From: Mesaphorura yosii
Taxonomy: Eukaryota; Arthropoda; Collembola; Poduromorpha; Tullbergiidae
Assembly: GCA_009869945.1 (NCBI GenBank)
Contig: WIXG01000004.1
Location: 124,001-188,000, forward strand
DNA: 64,000 bases
Direction of reading: 5' to 3'
Every line of letters begins with the position of its first letter. The stretch's first letter is position 1. The position numbers and the translations under genes are program-made. Shown here piece after piece: positions 12,701 through 26,000 of this stretch. The notes below the pieces were generated by a model. The model was not told where the DNA came from. It did not search any database and worked only from the letters and a program-made list of their open reading frames with translations.

Positions 12701-15700
12701 TTCATGTCGTTGGCTTTTTACAGTATCTTGAGATTCTATCAATTTCTTCATTGTTGCTTCGTGTTCTTCCTTCTCCTTTTCCAACTTGGCCGAGACATCT
12801 TTGTTAATTTTATCCCATGACAGGACAGTGTCCTTGAACCTTTCATGTTCGGTATCCACCCGTCTTCTCAGAATGTTATTTTCCTTTTGTAATGTTTCAA
12901 GCTGGTTTTCTAGCTTGATTACCGTGGTTGAATTTGCCATGTCCACGTTGTTTTTAATGTCTGCGAGATGTGTCTGCAGCACCTTTTGAGTCATCAATTC
13001 TCTTTGGATGAGATTCTTCTCCGCTTCTAAGTGTGCTCGTGCATCTCGAAGCATGTTCCGCTCTTGAATCAATGAACTCAATGAAACTTCGGCCTTCGCT
13101 AATTTGTTGGATGATTCTGCAAACTCTGCTTTCAATGCGACAATGGATTGTTCGTGTTTCATAATGGTTAGATTGCATTGCTTGTTCTTTTCTTCCAACA
13201 TATTTATCGTCTTTTTGTATGTTTCCAAATTCGCGGCGTAGATTTTGCCTCGTTCATTGTTGTATTCCGTTTGCGAAGAGAGTTTTGCATTCTCAGATCG
13301 CATTCGAGTTAAATCATCACGAAGCCGCTCCATTTGCTCACTTGCAATTTTTTCATGTTCATTCTTTTCCTTTCGGTACGTTTCGTATTCCTCCTTCAGT
13401 GCTTTGTGCGTTATCGTCAGTTCGATAACCTGCTTCTCCAGTGCGTTGATCTTATTCGACTGTTCAGTCAATGAAGCTACCGAAGTGCTTCCTGGAGTCA
13501 GAAGAGGTGGTACGAGTCCCGCAGCGGACTTGCTGGGTGAGCGACCGACGCCAGGTGACTTTTGTTGCTGCTGCAGCATCGCCGCGTAAGAATCCCTCTG
13601 TTCAATAATTCCCTGGAACATTCTTTCCTGCCGTAGACGAGCCTCCCGCAAGTCGCTGACCTCCTTCTTAGCATCTTCGAAGGCAGATTTAATCTGGTCC
13701 AAATGAGTCTGATCAATTGTGTCCTTGGCAGTTTCTCGTTCTTCGCTTAGCTCACGGACGAGAGACAAAAGGTATTGGTTCTGCGATTGCAACTCATCGA
13801 TGTTGCGGAATGTTACTAAGCGCTCAGAAATAACACGAGATGAATCGACGAGTGTAGACCCAGAAAGGTCTGGAACCTGAGAAATTCAAAATTGAAATAA
13901 TCTTCGACTTCTTTGAATTGTGGACTTGAGAGTCCAATCCAATTTTCTTACCTCCTGCACCGGCAGATTCTCCGATCTCTCAAAAATATAGCCACCACGA
14001 TGGGTTTCAACTTCACGCAGCAAGGTCTTAATCTGCATTGCCGAATCTCTTATCTGAGTTTTGAATCGTTCGTTCTCTCGCTGTAGAATTTCCATTTGAT
14101 CCTTTGCAATTTTACACTCACGAATGGCGTTCTCCTCAGATTGCAGCGCCAAGTCGAGCTGGTCTTGCAATGCGTTCACGGTTTCCAAAGCCCGTTCATA
14201 GTCTTCCTTCTGTGTTTTCAAAAGTGGCGTTCTCTCTTCAATTTCGGTCAAAATTTGAGTAACATAATCGTTTAATTTAGCATTTTCTTCACGTGCTGTC
14301 AAAAGTTGTTCATTCAAACTCTGATGTTTAGAGTAAATTTCAGTGAGGGAATGCGAATTCTTCAGTAAACTACACGCTGCTGCGGCTGCAGGACTCAGGG
14401 AAGATATCATGTCATCTGTAAGCCCTTGCTTTTTAATATTTCCCAAGAGATCGTTGGCTCGGTTTAATTCTTCCGTTAAGTTGTTGATCTTTTCCTCACG
14501 TGTACTAACTTCTTCTTGGAAAGATTTGCCACACTTGTTGAATTTGGTTTCAAGTTCTCCATATCTTTCCGTAGCCAATTTAAGCATGTCCTGCAAGTGA
14601 GAAACGGCTTCTTCCATTTCCCCTGCCTTCTTACTGGCCTCCTCTGCTGAGTCTTTGTAGAGTTCTGCGATTCTTTTCTGTGACTTCAATTCTTGGCGAT
14701 AATTTTCTTCCATCTTGGTTTCTAGTTCCTGGGACTCTTTAAGCTTTTGCATGAGGCGTTCGATATGAGCTTCTTGTTCTTCGTTCGACTGCTTCGAATT
14801 TGCTAACGCCATCTCCACAAGTCGCAGCTATCAGGAAACGAATGCATAAGGCATAAGTGAAGAAATATGAGCGCAACAAATATTCAGATATTATTTTGTA
14901 CTCACCTGCTCGGCTTTCTCCGACACTTCAGTCTGAACACCCAACAATTTCAACCCTGACTGCCTGTGCATCTCAACGATCTGTTCATTTTTTCGATCCA
15001 ACTCTTCTTGAAGCAATTGCACTTGTTTTGAAACCCATCCTTTCTCAGTCTGAAGTTGTTTTTCTCTATGCAAGTACAGAATCATCTTATTATTCGCTGA
15101 AATTCCAGAAAGCAGATAAAGGACGTACCTGTAGTCCAATTCCATTTCCTTTGATGTCAGCTCGTCCACTTTCACCAACGCTTCAATTTTGGCAGCAGTT
15201 GCTGATTGCAACTGGTCATTTAAACTTGTCACATTCTGGTTCAGTCTTTCCAATTCGACATTTCTCTTTTCCAAAATCGAGACCAAATCAGCCTTTTCAA
15301 TGGATAGTTGTTCCAGTTTAATCTGTGCCTCCGACAAATCAGTTTGCAACCTAACATTTCATCAGTAAAAGTGTTAGATCAATGTTCAGATCATTGCTAA
15401 GAATTTCGTCTACATACTTTCGGACATTATCCTCCAATTCATTCGTGGCCGTTAACGACTTTCGATACCGCTCTATGTATTCTTCAGTGGTTTTCCTTTC
15501 ATTTTGTAACTGGTTAGCCAGGGACTCATTTTGTGTCTTTAACTCCTGTCGTTCAGCGTCGGCTTGCCGAACTGATTGCTCTATTTGGAAGAACAGAGCA
15601 CATCGTTGCTTAATTTAGATACACTAATGTAAAAATTGCAAACTGTAACTAACCCAAAGACGATTTGTCTCGCTGTTTTTGATTCACCGCAGTGTGATAA

Positions 15701-15834
15701 TTTCTTGTTAGTGTTTGAAATGTTTGCAGAATTTTACCACGTACTACCTCAGACAGGGAACTCTCTTCATCCGGCGTAAGAAAACTAAGGGAAGCCTGTG
15801 GCACTTCCACCGTTGGAACTTCGACGTTCGCCAT
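6796..15834 (-). CDS. TPR: Nucleoprotein TPR / Megator, nuclear-basket coiled-coil protein
   Basis: Giant coiled-coil nucleoporin of the inner nuclear basket, involved in mRNA export, chromatin organisation and spindle checkpoint in other animals. It starts at the ATG at 15834 ([19 protein letters not shown]). Many exons then read as almost unbroken heptad coiled coil, about 1,600 residues down to about 10000; the largest is open for 705 codons (11675-13792). Next comes a Ser/Thr/Gln/Pro-rich stretch (about 9360-10000). Then comes a very acidic tail (about 8500-9000) holding [12 protein letters not shown], which looks like a SUMO-interaction motif. The end is Arg/Gly-rich ([16 protein letters not shown], stopping at GSGPPY). 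The estimated total of about 2,400-2,500 residues is close to human TPR and fly Megator. The order coiled coil, acidic tail, RG-rich end is the TPR order. Individual small exons in the tail were not all placed with certainty. Confidence 0.93.
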
Positions 15835-16748
15835 CCTTAACGATTTAGAATGCTCGAATCAGTTTTGCTTAAATTGCTACTTTATTACATTACGGGGTCA
15901 AATCGTAAATCATACTACATGAAGTGACCGCAGTGAGTTCGCTAAATTCTTAGTAAGCCTTCATCCCATCAATACTTACTGTTTATAAAAATAGCTCCGC
16001 TTCTACACGTTGACGCTGAATTGACCCGACGCCCGAAGGTTGAAAACCTGGTGGTCATAAAGTCATAATTAACCGACAAATCAAGAGAATGGGAAAGTCG
16101 TGCCCTAAAAATCTCAAAGTCCCAAAGTCAAATGTTGACACAGAACAATTAAATCTATTAGATTAGACAACTTAGATGCAGCACACAGTAAAGTGATTTT
16201 CTGCAACTCAGCAAACCGCAACACAAGCACGGGTATAAATTGCAAAGCAAGAAGCTGGAATAAAGGAACGAACTTGGTCGTATTTTGCCTCCTTTTGAAA
16301 CCTTTCAAACCAAGAGCCACGAGCCATATATCCATCGGCTGGGTTCTGCATACATGTACTGCATGACTGCATTGCGCATAAATGCGACTCAGCAAAAGGA
16401 CACAAAGACGAAAAAAGCCCATAATCTTCGCTAACCGAATCCTCCGAATTCCAACATTACGCTTGGTGACTGAGGCTTCCAGGCTCCGAATGCTGCTAGA
16501 CTCAGCACAGATTCCAGATTCCCTGCTAGCTGAATCTAGGACACACTGCCAAAATTGATTTTTCATTTCAAGCCGCCATGAATAATAGAAACTAAACTAT
16601 GCCACATTACTGACGAGCTCGAGGTTCTCGTAGCAAATTAGGACTGACAGTGCCAAACTAATGAATAACCGAACACTGAAGAGTACTTTCTTTCGCCTTG
16701 TATCTGTCATTATCACTGGAAATCTGAGCTTTGTTCAGCTTAGCAGAC
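15835..16748. other. Divergent promoter region between TPR and nAChR
   Basis: About 900 bases between two head-to-head genes. A minus-strand open frame of 150 codons (16114-16566) has no recognised domain and is judged chance. The region should contain both 5' UTRs and promoters; no defined motif could be assigned. Confidence 0.45.
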
Positions 16749-19520
16749 ATGAGTTCGTTAAGACTTTACCGATTGTGCGAACTTGTGCTTTTGGTCCTCT
16801 CATTTAACGCATTTGTTATCGTCACGTCGAATCCGGAGTCCAAGCGGTTGTACGCAGAGCTCCTTAGTACCTACAACAAAGTGGTTCGCCCAGTCGGGAA
16901 CAATTCGGACCGGCTGACCATCAAACTCGGTTTGAAGCTTTCTCAGCTTATTGATGTCGTAAGTCAAATCGAGTTTACGTGTTACAATATGACTGATGCA
17001 AAAGTCGTGTCTCACTAACGTGTACTTTCAGAACTTGAGGACGCAAATAATGACCACAAATATGTGGGTGGAACAGGTGAGCAAAAGCAAACTTCAAACG
17101 CCCTTTGTTGACAGTCACACCCTGCATTTAAAAACGATTCGGATTCGGAACTTTCGGGGTATTTAGGAATGGATAGACTACAAGTTAACCTGGAATCCCG
17201 AAGAATTTGGCGGAGTTGAGACTTTGCACGTTCCTTCAGAGCATATTTGGATACCGGACATTGTGCTTTACAACAAGTGAGTCAGTGCCCGGGCGGGCGT
17301 CATGAGCATGTTGATGTCACTAGTTCGATCGTCGATCATCATAAGTTCTAACTATCTTTAATGGAAAGTTACGGTTACGAGTGCGAATCTAAGCTCTCGT
17401 AATTCGCTTGGAACAATTGTCTGGAAACAATTTTCGGAAACAACTTTTCTGGAACAATTCCCCTGGAACCATCCTCGGGAACAATTCTGCTGAAACAAGC
17501 TGCTGGCCATTCGAACTCTTGACCGATTCAGTCGCAATTTCGCACTGAACTCGTTATGTTTCGAACTAGTGACGTGGTACACATGAGCATTTCATGATTG
17601 GCCTGACATGAGACAAGAATTCATTGATTTCTTTCTCTTTTTAAGTGCTGACGGAAACTACGAGGTCACAATGATGACGAAAGCAATCCTGAATTATACT
17701 GGTGTTGTGAAATGGAAGCCACCCGCCATCTACAAGTCTTACTGCGAAATCGATGTACGCTACTTCCCCATGGATCAGCAGGTGTGACCTTTAATCTCAC
17801 ACAATTTAATCGCACACAATCATTTTTAAGCATTTCCGCTTCAGTGAGTATGGCTAAATTCTTTTCCGTTTTTAACAAGCCTTTTAAACATTTTGATGCC
17901 ATGATACACTTTGTGACAAAAATCAATGCTCGTCCAGGTTTGTACCATGAAGTTTGGCTCTTGGGCGTATGACGGCTACACGGTTGATCTGCGGCATATA
18001 ACCAGTGATGGCGAGGGAGAGGACAGTGACCACACCGAAGTGGGCATTGATCTCCAGGATTACTACATCTCTGTCGAGTGGGACATTATGGACGTTCCAG
18101 CTACGCGCCATGAGAAATACTACAGCTGTTGTAAGCCAAGATTGAACTTATGCTATGGACGCATATAGACATAGACGTGTAGAGGCAGAACGTAGTGCTA
18201 GAGCTTACCTTCTTTGCAGGTAATGAACCTTTCATTGACATTGTATTCAGTCTTGTGATCAGGTAACAAGCAATTCAATGATGGTGAAAGACTTGCATTC
18301 CAAAATCAACATGAGAAAGTACAAGCAGGCTTTAATACATTAATCTTTTTCTTTTAGGCGGAAAACGTTATTCTATACAGTCAACTTGATTGCTCCCTGC
18401 GTTGGCATTACCTTTCTCTCAATTTTGGTCTTCTATCTGCCATCGGACTCTGGAGAAAAAATGTCTCTTTGTATTTCGATCTTGCTCTCTTTGACGGTGT
18501 TTTTCCTTCTGCTGGCAGAAACTATTCCACCCACTTCGCTGGCGGTGCCCTTGCTGTAAGTGAATGCACCCACAGAAGGAGTGTGTGCTGCGTGCTGCTA
18601 CATTGTTCGTAATTTCTACTCTACAGGGGAAAATATCTGCTGTTTACGATGACACTGATCACATTCTCTGTTATCGTCACGATTTGCATTTTGAACGTAA
18701 ACTATCGGTCACCAGCTACTCACAAAATGGCTCCGTGGGTCAAAACTCTCTTTCTTGAGTTTTTGCCAAAATATCTTTGTCTTCAGCGGCCCAGCAAAGA
18801 TGACGACGAAGATGACAGCGCAGGCTTGGGAAATGATATGCTACTCAGTCATGCGCACACGTTTGAACACCAGGGGCCGCTGGTCACAACAGATGCGCTT
18901 TGCGGAATGCAAGGCGAGGTGGATCCTCATTTGCAAGTTTGTCACATTCACGGGCTCAATCCTTTGGAACCCACCACCCGAATTTCCAACGCAGTGGGCG
19001 CTTCGGCACCTTTTCCATCTTTGCCGTCGCCCATCTTCATGAGCGCAAGTGACATTGCACTCAGAAACTACTTGCAAGGAGGCAGCCAAGAGTTTCATGA
19101 TGAATTTCAGAAATCAGCGACGCATGCAAGTTTTATTGCTCAGCGATTGCGAAATAAGGATCGTTTCGGCATGGTGAGGAATAATTAGGCATTCTCAATA
19201 AGCGTTGCAGAGCGGGTTACGAACTTAACTTTCATCAAAATAATTTAGATCGAGGAGGACTGGAAATACGTGGCAATGGTTCTGGACAGACTCTTCCTTT
19301 GGGTGTTCACTTCAGCATGCGTCTTTGGAACTGCAGGTAATCATTGTCAGGCAGTTTCGGTGCGGTTGATTCTTAAATGACTTGACTTTTATGACGACTT
19401 CTTCCTCCAGGAATTATCCTTCAAGCTCCTTCTCTTTACGATACAACAATTCCAATCGACATCCAGCAGTCAAAGATTGCGAAACAGAAGCTCATGCAGA
19501 TGGGCTCGGAGGAAATATAA
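16749..19520 (+). CDS. Nicotinic acetylcholine receptor alpha-type subunit
   Basis: Cys-loop ligand-gated cation channel subunit for fast cholinergic synapses. Ten exons (16749-16958, 17032-17076, 17167-17276, 17646-17781, 17938-18130, 18220-18262, 18358-18555, 18627-19173, 19249-19336, 19411-19520) give 559 residues. Seen in order: signal peptide; loop D WVEQEW; loop [14 protein letters not shown]; the Cys-loop, two cysteines 13 residues apart ([15 protein letters not shown]); loop C KYYSCCNEP with the vicinal cysteines that define alpha subunits; TM1-TM3 ([46 protein letters not shown]); a long cytoplasmic loop; then TM4. The Glu before TM2 fits a cation channel. It most resembles arthropod alpha1/alpha2-like subunits, but the exact orthologue is not decided. 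Exon 4 to 5 and exon 5 to 6 junctions are phase 0 and phase 1; the vicinal-cysteine codons are split by an intron. Intron 3 holds a degenerate tandem repeat. Confidence 0.95.
17409..17506. repeat. Degenerate 13-14 base tandem repeat
   Basis: About seven diverged units built around TGGAACAATT with a TC-type ending lie side by side in intron 3 of the nAChR gene. Unit boundaries drift by one base. It reads as a small ageing minisatellite. Confidence 0.7.
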
Positions 19521-20024
19521 TCTCGAATTTTGGACTCTGATATTTTGTCGAGGAACCCCCAATTTTGGGGTTGTTAACCGAATTACTGGAAACTAGGCTT
19601 ACTGAATACTACTACACACTATTCTAACGAGATTCATGATATTGACCGTGTTTCACTTTTTGAACCTTGTTAATGCAACGGGTGAATGATGGATTCAAAG
19701 GGCTATAGCAAGGCAAGCCGTCTGGAGAAATTGGTCTTGCCTAATTCGGTCAAGGCTTTAAATGGACTTTTTAAATGCACTAAAACGCTTGGAATTGCAA
19801 CACGACAATACCTACCTTCACATTCGCATTTGCCTACAAATATGCACTGGATTTTGATGTTAATGATTCCGATTCAAGTGCTTAAGATAAAGATGCTACT
19901 GTGCTAAGTACACTCATGAATTTATCTATTAACTCATTTTCTCTTCACTGTTCAGTTGCTGTGAGAGGAGAAAAGCTCACTTCCTGCTGAATAAAAACAA
20001 TACGTTTTATTCTTATCTCTTCCA
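19521..20024. other. Convergent 3' region of nAChR and ABCC genes
   Basis: Tail-to-tail spacer of about 500 bases, mostly the nAChR 3' UTR. AATAAA at about 19990 could serve the + strand gene, although it is far from the stop. No coding potential of note. Confidence 0.4.
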
Positions 20025-23000
20025 TTAAAGCACATTGAAATTTTGGTCAAAATATGAAATGAAGTTGTCATTCTGACGTATCATTTCAGCGGGCGCAAAG
20101 TTACGAACCTGCAAGTAATTAGTAGCAAATGTAAACGCCGAGGCCAGCGAGTCCAAACCACAAAAAAAATTTCTTACTTCTCCCTGGTCCAATACTAAAA
20201 GATATTCGCAATATCTGACTGCCGATTGTCGATGTGCCACGATAAAAACTGTGGATGACTTGAACTCCTCGACTAGAAGTCTGTCAATGGCGGCTGATGT
20301 CTCGCTGTCAATACTTGCTGTGGCTTCGTCAATAAATACAACCTACAAGCAGGTAACATCAAACTGAATGTCGTTTCATTAATGCTTTGATAAAAATTAA
20401 ACTCCAACCTTGGAGTGTCGAAGAATTGCTCTCGCGATGGATAAAAGCTGGCGTTGTCCCTGGCTGAACCCGATTTCAGCGTCCAAAAACTCAACCGAAT
20501 CTTTCAGTCCAGTCTTCTCCAACACGTGCCAGAGCTCTTCGTCCGTGTGGTTCTTTCCTGGGTCCAAATTAAATCTACACAAGAAAACGATTATTGCAGA
20601 TTGAGACAAAATCCTGAGTGCGTTGTAGCAGAAGACAAACCTGACGCTATTTTGAATAATAGCTGCTTCTTGCGGTATTACGCAAAGTGAATTCCGCAAC
20701 TTTGATAAGGACACATCCGAAATGTCAATGTCATCGATTAGAATTTGTCCAGACATCAGTTCTGCTAGGCGAAATAGCGCGCATCCGATGCTGCTCTTCC
20801 CAGAACCTGTTCGGCCAATTATTCCTGCAGAAATTGAAAGAATGGTATGACTTAAGCATGTTTGGTTAACAGTGATCATTGACGGAAGTTCTACCAATTT
20901 TCTGTCCAGGCATCACTTCTAAGCTCAAGTTCTTGAGGATGACATCTTTTCCAGAATAGCTAAAGTAAACAGAATCAAACTTGACACGTCCAGCAAACGG
21001 CCAGTTTTGGTTCATGTCCTCGAGGCTCCTAATCAGCAATAAATTCTCCGGCTTCCTGAGATTCTTATCCGTTGAACTGAACAGTTCGGGTTCTTCCAGC
21101 AACGCGCGTCGGAGGAAAGACTTCATTCTCTCTATGCATATGAATTTAGTTTCAGTTTCAGATGCTAGGCGCACTGTGAACTGAAACACGCCAGACAACT
21201 GAGCTGCGTAAGACAACGCCAGACCGGCAGGAGCCGCAGGAATTGACTCGCGAAAGATGAGAATCAGGGCAGCAGTGATTGCGGTGACTGCAACTGTTTT
21301 TGCAAGACAAACGAATCGTGTTGAACATAGTGCATTCCATTCGATTATGATGGATAAGTTAAAGCTATTGTTGACAAACCAGCCAATGCATCCAAACGCA
21401 CGGAAAGCCAGCGCATTGCCGAAATCATGATGTAGTAAATGGAATGGTACTCATCACATATTTTCTCGAATCTGTGTGCAATTAAGATTGCCAAATTATT
21501 ATTAGAGAGCTAGATGCAGTTGTGATCAAAAGCAGGTGTGAATACTTACTTCCCTAGTAATTGCTTCTCCTTGCCATACGCCCGAATTGAGTCCAGTCCC
21601 GAACTCACTTCTTCGACAATTGTGAAAATCGGAGTTTTGGTCTCAGCTTCAAGACGCTTCAAATCTCGAATTGCCCCTCTGCAGGATAGACAGGAACAAT
21701 TTTAGTCACTCTGGCACCTAGTTGCCTCGAAAGTGCATAGTAATTCGTATGACCCAATTACTTGTACACCCTTCTTAAAAAGAAAAATATCAGCCCAAGT
21801 AAACCAAATGGTATGAGGAAGATTGGATACACCAGGCTGATCATGACGATGATGGAGAGCACGATGAATATATTCTGGATGAAGAATTCCACCGTGTTTG
21901 GCAAACTGTGATCCACTGAAATTAAGGAAAAACCGAAGCTTTATCACAAACTGTAAGAATTTAAAAAATTGTCCTTACCTTCTTTCATGTCCTTGGAGAA
22001 CAGATTCGTAATCCGTCCGTACCCGATTTTTTCGGTTGATTTGACGCGAGATCGAAATAAATGAGACAAAATACGACAGTGCAATCCATGCGAGGCTTTT
22101 ATCGTCACCTGCAAAGATTTCTGGGCTGTTATTTTTACTCTTGAAGATTTTTCAATGAACTTACCAAAGTAAATATAATGGCACGTATGATAGATGTAAC
22201 GAGAATCACTCCAACCAATGCGGCAAATACATTTCGCCTCATTTCAAAATCGGGAGAGTCTTTGCTAATCACTTGATCATCCGGAAAGAAGTCGGCGGCA
22301 CGATGATTTCCAGAGCTTTCCGAAGAGGAATTGGACACCCCAGTTACATTGACCCACTTGTTCTTGGAGGCATCGGCTTGCAACCAGTCTTTCAACCACC
22401 AAGAGCTGAATGATTGGGAGGACTGACTGATACCAAAAACCAAGAGAAGGAGGGCAGCAGCGAGGTAGCCTCCACCATGCTTGATGTACATTATGTATAC
22501 GTCTTTCCCAACCTTTCCTCCTGATCGAACCTCTATGTATAATTTAAATTTTATATACGCCCGTATAATTTTAAATTGTTCTTAAAGCAATGAGAGCAAT
22601 GTGAAATCCGAACACTGTTGCATTCGTTCCTTACTATTTGGACTGCCGCTGGGCTTTTCACAATAATCAATTTCAGTAGATGCCAGCGGACCTTCCAGGA
22701 AAGGCGCGTCTTCAGACCTGTGGATAGAGTCAAAGCGTTCTCACGTCTAGTACTTCTGTGCCGCTTGTTACGCTAATGTACGTACAAGAATTCGTCACTG
22801 GGCTTTTCTTCGTCAAACACAATTCCACTGGCGAGGCTGGAATAATGTGAGTTGGGCTTCTTTATCAGTTCGCTGAGGACAAAAGAACGCGTTTTACGTG
22901 ATTGGGTTAACTTGATCATTTAGTTTCTCTTACTTATGAGTTCCCCTCTCACAAATTTTCCCATCAGCAAAAACCAAAATTTCGTCACAACTTTGCAAAT

Positions 23001-26000
23001 ATTGTAGCTGATGGGTGGCAAGAATGATCATTTTGCTCATCTTTTTCAACTGGTCATTCACATATCGTTCGAATGTTTTTTTCCCGACTTTGGAGTCCAG
23101 CGCAGAGAATGAGTCATCCAGCAAATAAACGTCCTTCATTCTGGCGTGATACAAGGCTCGAGCTAAAGAGACTCTTTGTTTCTGTCCACCGGACAGGTGA
23201 GATGCGCTTGTCTTGTCCCCACTTGGCAGAGTTCCAATATCCTCAAGAAGGCAGCAGGAAAATAAGACGCTGTAATATCTGTTGACGAATTATGAGTTCA
23301 ATTAGGAATGTTTCTCGAAGGCACCGAGTGCTGATTCAAACGCGTACAAGTTGGGATCGCAAGGTTCGCCAAACAAAATGTTTTCTTGGATCGAGCCCTT
23401 GAAAATCCACGGCTCTTGTGGTACGTAAACCAGCCCACAATTAACCTCCAAAGATCCTTGATCAACTGGCAGACCACCAGCAATCGTCTTCAAGAGCGTA
23501 GATTTGCCGCTGCCTATATTGCCACAGACTCCGATAAATGAGCCCTGAAAAAGTGGTAATAAGTTATCGGTCCCATGGAATGTACACTGCACATTCTCCT
23601 TTCCCCTAGTACCTTTTTAAACTGGAGATTCAAAGGCTCCATTTGGAAGGTGACAACTTCCGCTTGTTGCATTTTGATCAATTTGTCAATATTTGTGCCT
23701 TCATACTTCCTTCTTTTTTTCTTGAGTTCTTTCTTTTCATCCTTCGTCATTTTGTCCGGATTCAGATTGAAGAAAGGGTTGACCACAGCCTCAGGTGGTG
23801 GAGCTCGCCGAACTATTCTCACTTCGTCCATCACAATTGGACTTATGGGATCCGCGGAACCGGCGTCAGTCGGGTTGTCAGACTTGTTCGTCTTCGCGGA
23901 TTTCCCGGTTGTACTTGTTTCAGTCATTTGTAAAATATACTGCATTTTCAAGACGAGGTCATAATAAAATGCAGGTGTAAATTTTAATGAAACCATCGAC
24001 TAGTGAACGAACCTCCATTCTCTCAATGTAAATGCGGTAAATGTAATAAAACGTAATGATTTGTTGAACCGAACGAATCGAATAACCAAAGAGAGAGAAG
24101 AGGAATACTACCGTGAAACACTGTAAATAGAATTTCTGAATTAATTTCCTGGTCATCCCGATTGCGACTCCTTTAATATGCCAAGAAGCTCCCCTCACAA
24201 AAGCGGGTCAGAGAAACGAAACGTTCAAAAGCTAAGCTAAGCCAAGCAGGATTGCAGATTGCAGTTACATGGAGAGAATGGAAGCAGCGTTCAAGCGTTT
24301 GCGTGTTCAGGAAATTAACCTCAATTCTTTCAATTGAAATGCGAGCATCATACAAGGAGCGTACTGCAGACCTGACCTGGACCATTGCAGGTCGAAGTCT
24401 TCCAGCGAAAACCCCAAGAATAGTGAAAACCTGGCCCAAGCAGGATAGGAAGGAATTAACGGCATCAACAATGTCGTAACAGGACGCAATCCCCCTTCGT
24501 TAATCCACCGAACAGAATTTCTCTGACTGAGTCCCCTTGGTCCCAATCCCCCTTGCGAGCTATACGGCTCAATTACCTTATCGGAAAATGTTGGGAGCTT
24601 AGGACTAGGAATGGTAGGAATGGAAAAGAGTGGAAGGAAAGTGCCTTTGAACTCGGCTACCTGGAACAAGGCCAGGTTGAAATTGGCACTTACAGGAAAT
24701 TTTGAAAGTAGGAAAGCCGATTGTCAAGATTGTAAAAACTTAAGTTAACATGAACTTTGAAAAATTAACAACGTTAAAATGATACTCGAATATAAATCAA
24801 TATTTAAAAAGGAACAGTATATAGAAATTGTGCAGTTAAAAATCAAAGTTGTGCGCAGCAGCTCAAAGGTAGTCATCTTCTGACTGCAGGGGATCCCTGG
24901 CTAGCACCAAGCATTGAGCTGAAAGTTCTATTGAAACCTTTGCAGAAGTTGTTGGTCTTGTACAAGTCATCCATGAGCATTAAGTCATTATTGAACAATA
25001 ATGACTTAATGCTGTTGTGATAAGGCGTCCACAAGAAAGGAGATCCACACTCTCCAAGAAAGAACTATGAATTGAATGAACTTGAACTTGAATGTTGATG
25101 CAGAATGGAAGCTTTCTTTCCACTCCTTAAGTTCTTTGTCCCACGTTGGGTTAGACTGGCTTTTTGCCAGCTTAACCCAATGCAAGATAAGGAACCAAAC
25201 AAGACCATTTAGTCTTCAATGACTGTAATTTACATAACATTGACTTTTTACATGCGATGTAAATAATCGTCAGCCTCTTTCTTTGGTTGTATGATAAGTA
25301 TGACTTAACACGATCATATTTGTACAAGTGCAGTGGTGGCGCAGTGACGCAGTGAGTGTGATGAGAACATGAACTCGGTTTTGAAGGTTCGAATCCTCGA
25401 GCCTGTGACAAATCATTAAACCTGAAGCCATTTTTTTGGCTCCCGTCACCTCAAGGTTCAGTCCTATAGCGCGCAAGGGGATTGAGCGACGAGATTGGGA
25501 CCAGTGGGACTCCGTTTGGGGGACTGAACGAAGGGGAAGTGCGTCCTAGAATTAACAATGCTTGGGAGAATGCAAACAGAAAGCATAATGTGCACAAAGC
25601 ATTGAGCCATACGAACGGGACCACGAACGGTTCGAACCACTTACCTGTGCCGATGTCAGTTCATTTCCGGTGTTTATGTACAAAAGGAACGTAATAATTA
25701 TACCGATATGTGGCAAAGCTGGTGTAATGCAGATGGAGATGCTCTGGAGAAGTTGAGCTCGTTGCAAGAATCGTTTTTCCTGCTCTCTCACCTCTGCGTA
25801 AAATATTAATGCATGGATCCGCCATCAATCTCATCAACACACTGCTTCGTTGAGAACAAAAGGCTAACCCGCAATGATTCCACGATAGTATTTCTCCCAC
25901 GCGAACATTTTTAAGAACTTCATATTCCGCAAGGCTTGCGTGAGAAATGTAATTCGGTTGTCCCGAACAGAGATCGCCTTTCCTCTATAGTACCCAGTAG

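Noticed and set aside
16114-16566. 150-codon minus-strand open frame upstream of nAChR
   Set aside because: No domain, no conserved-looking motif and position in a divergent promoter; likely chance.
23279-23347. Apparent stop inside NBD1 of the ABCC gene (frame reads FESALGAFEKHS then stop)
   Set aside because: A canonical 69-base intron from AACTT|GTACGC to CAACAG restores LYYSVLFSCCLLEDIGTLP, matching ABCC5, so the reading was intronic.
25337-25405. tRNA gene suggested by a perfect B box
   Set aside because: The arms do not pair into a cloverleaf and the sequence continues into a repeated body, so it is better read as a SINE head.
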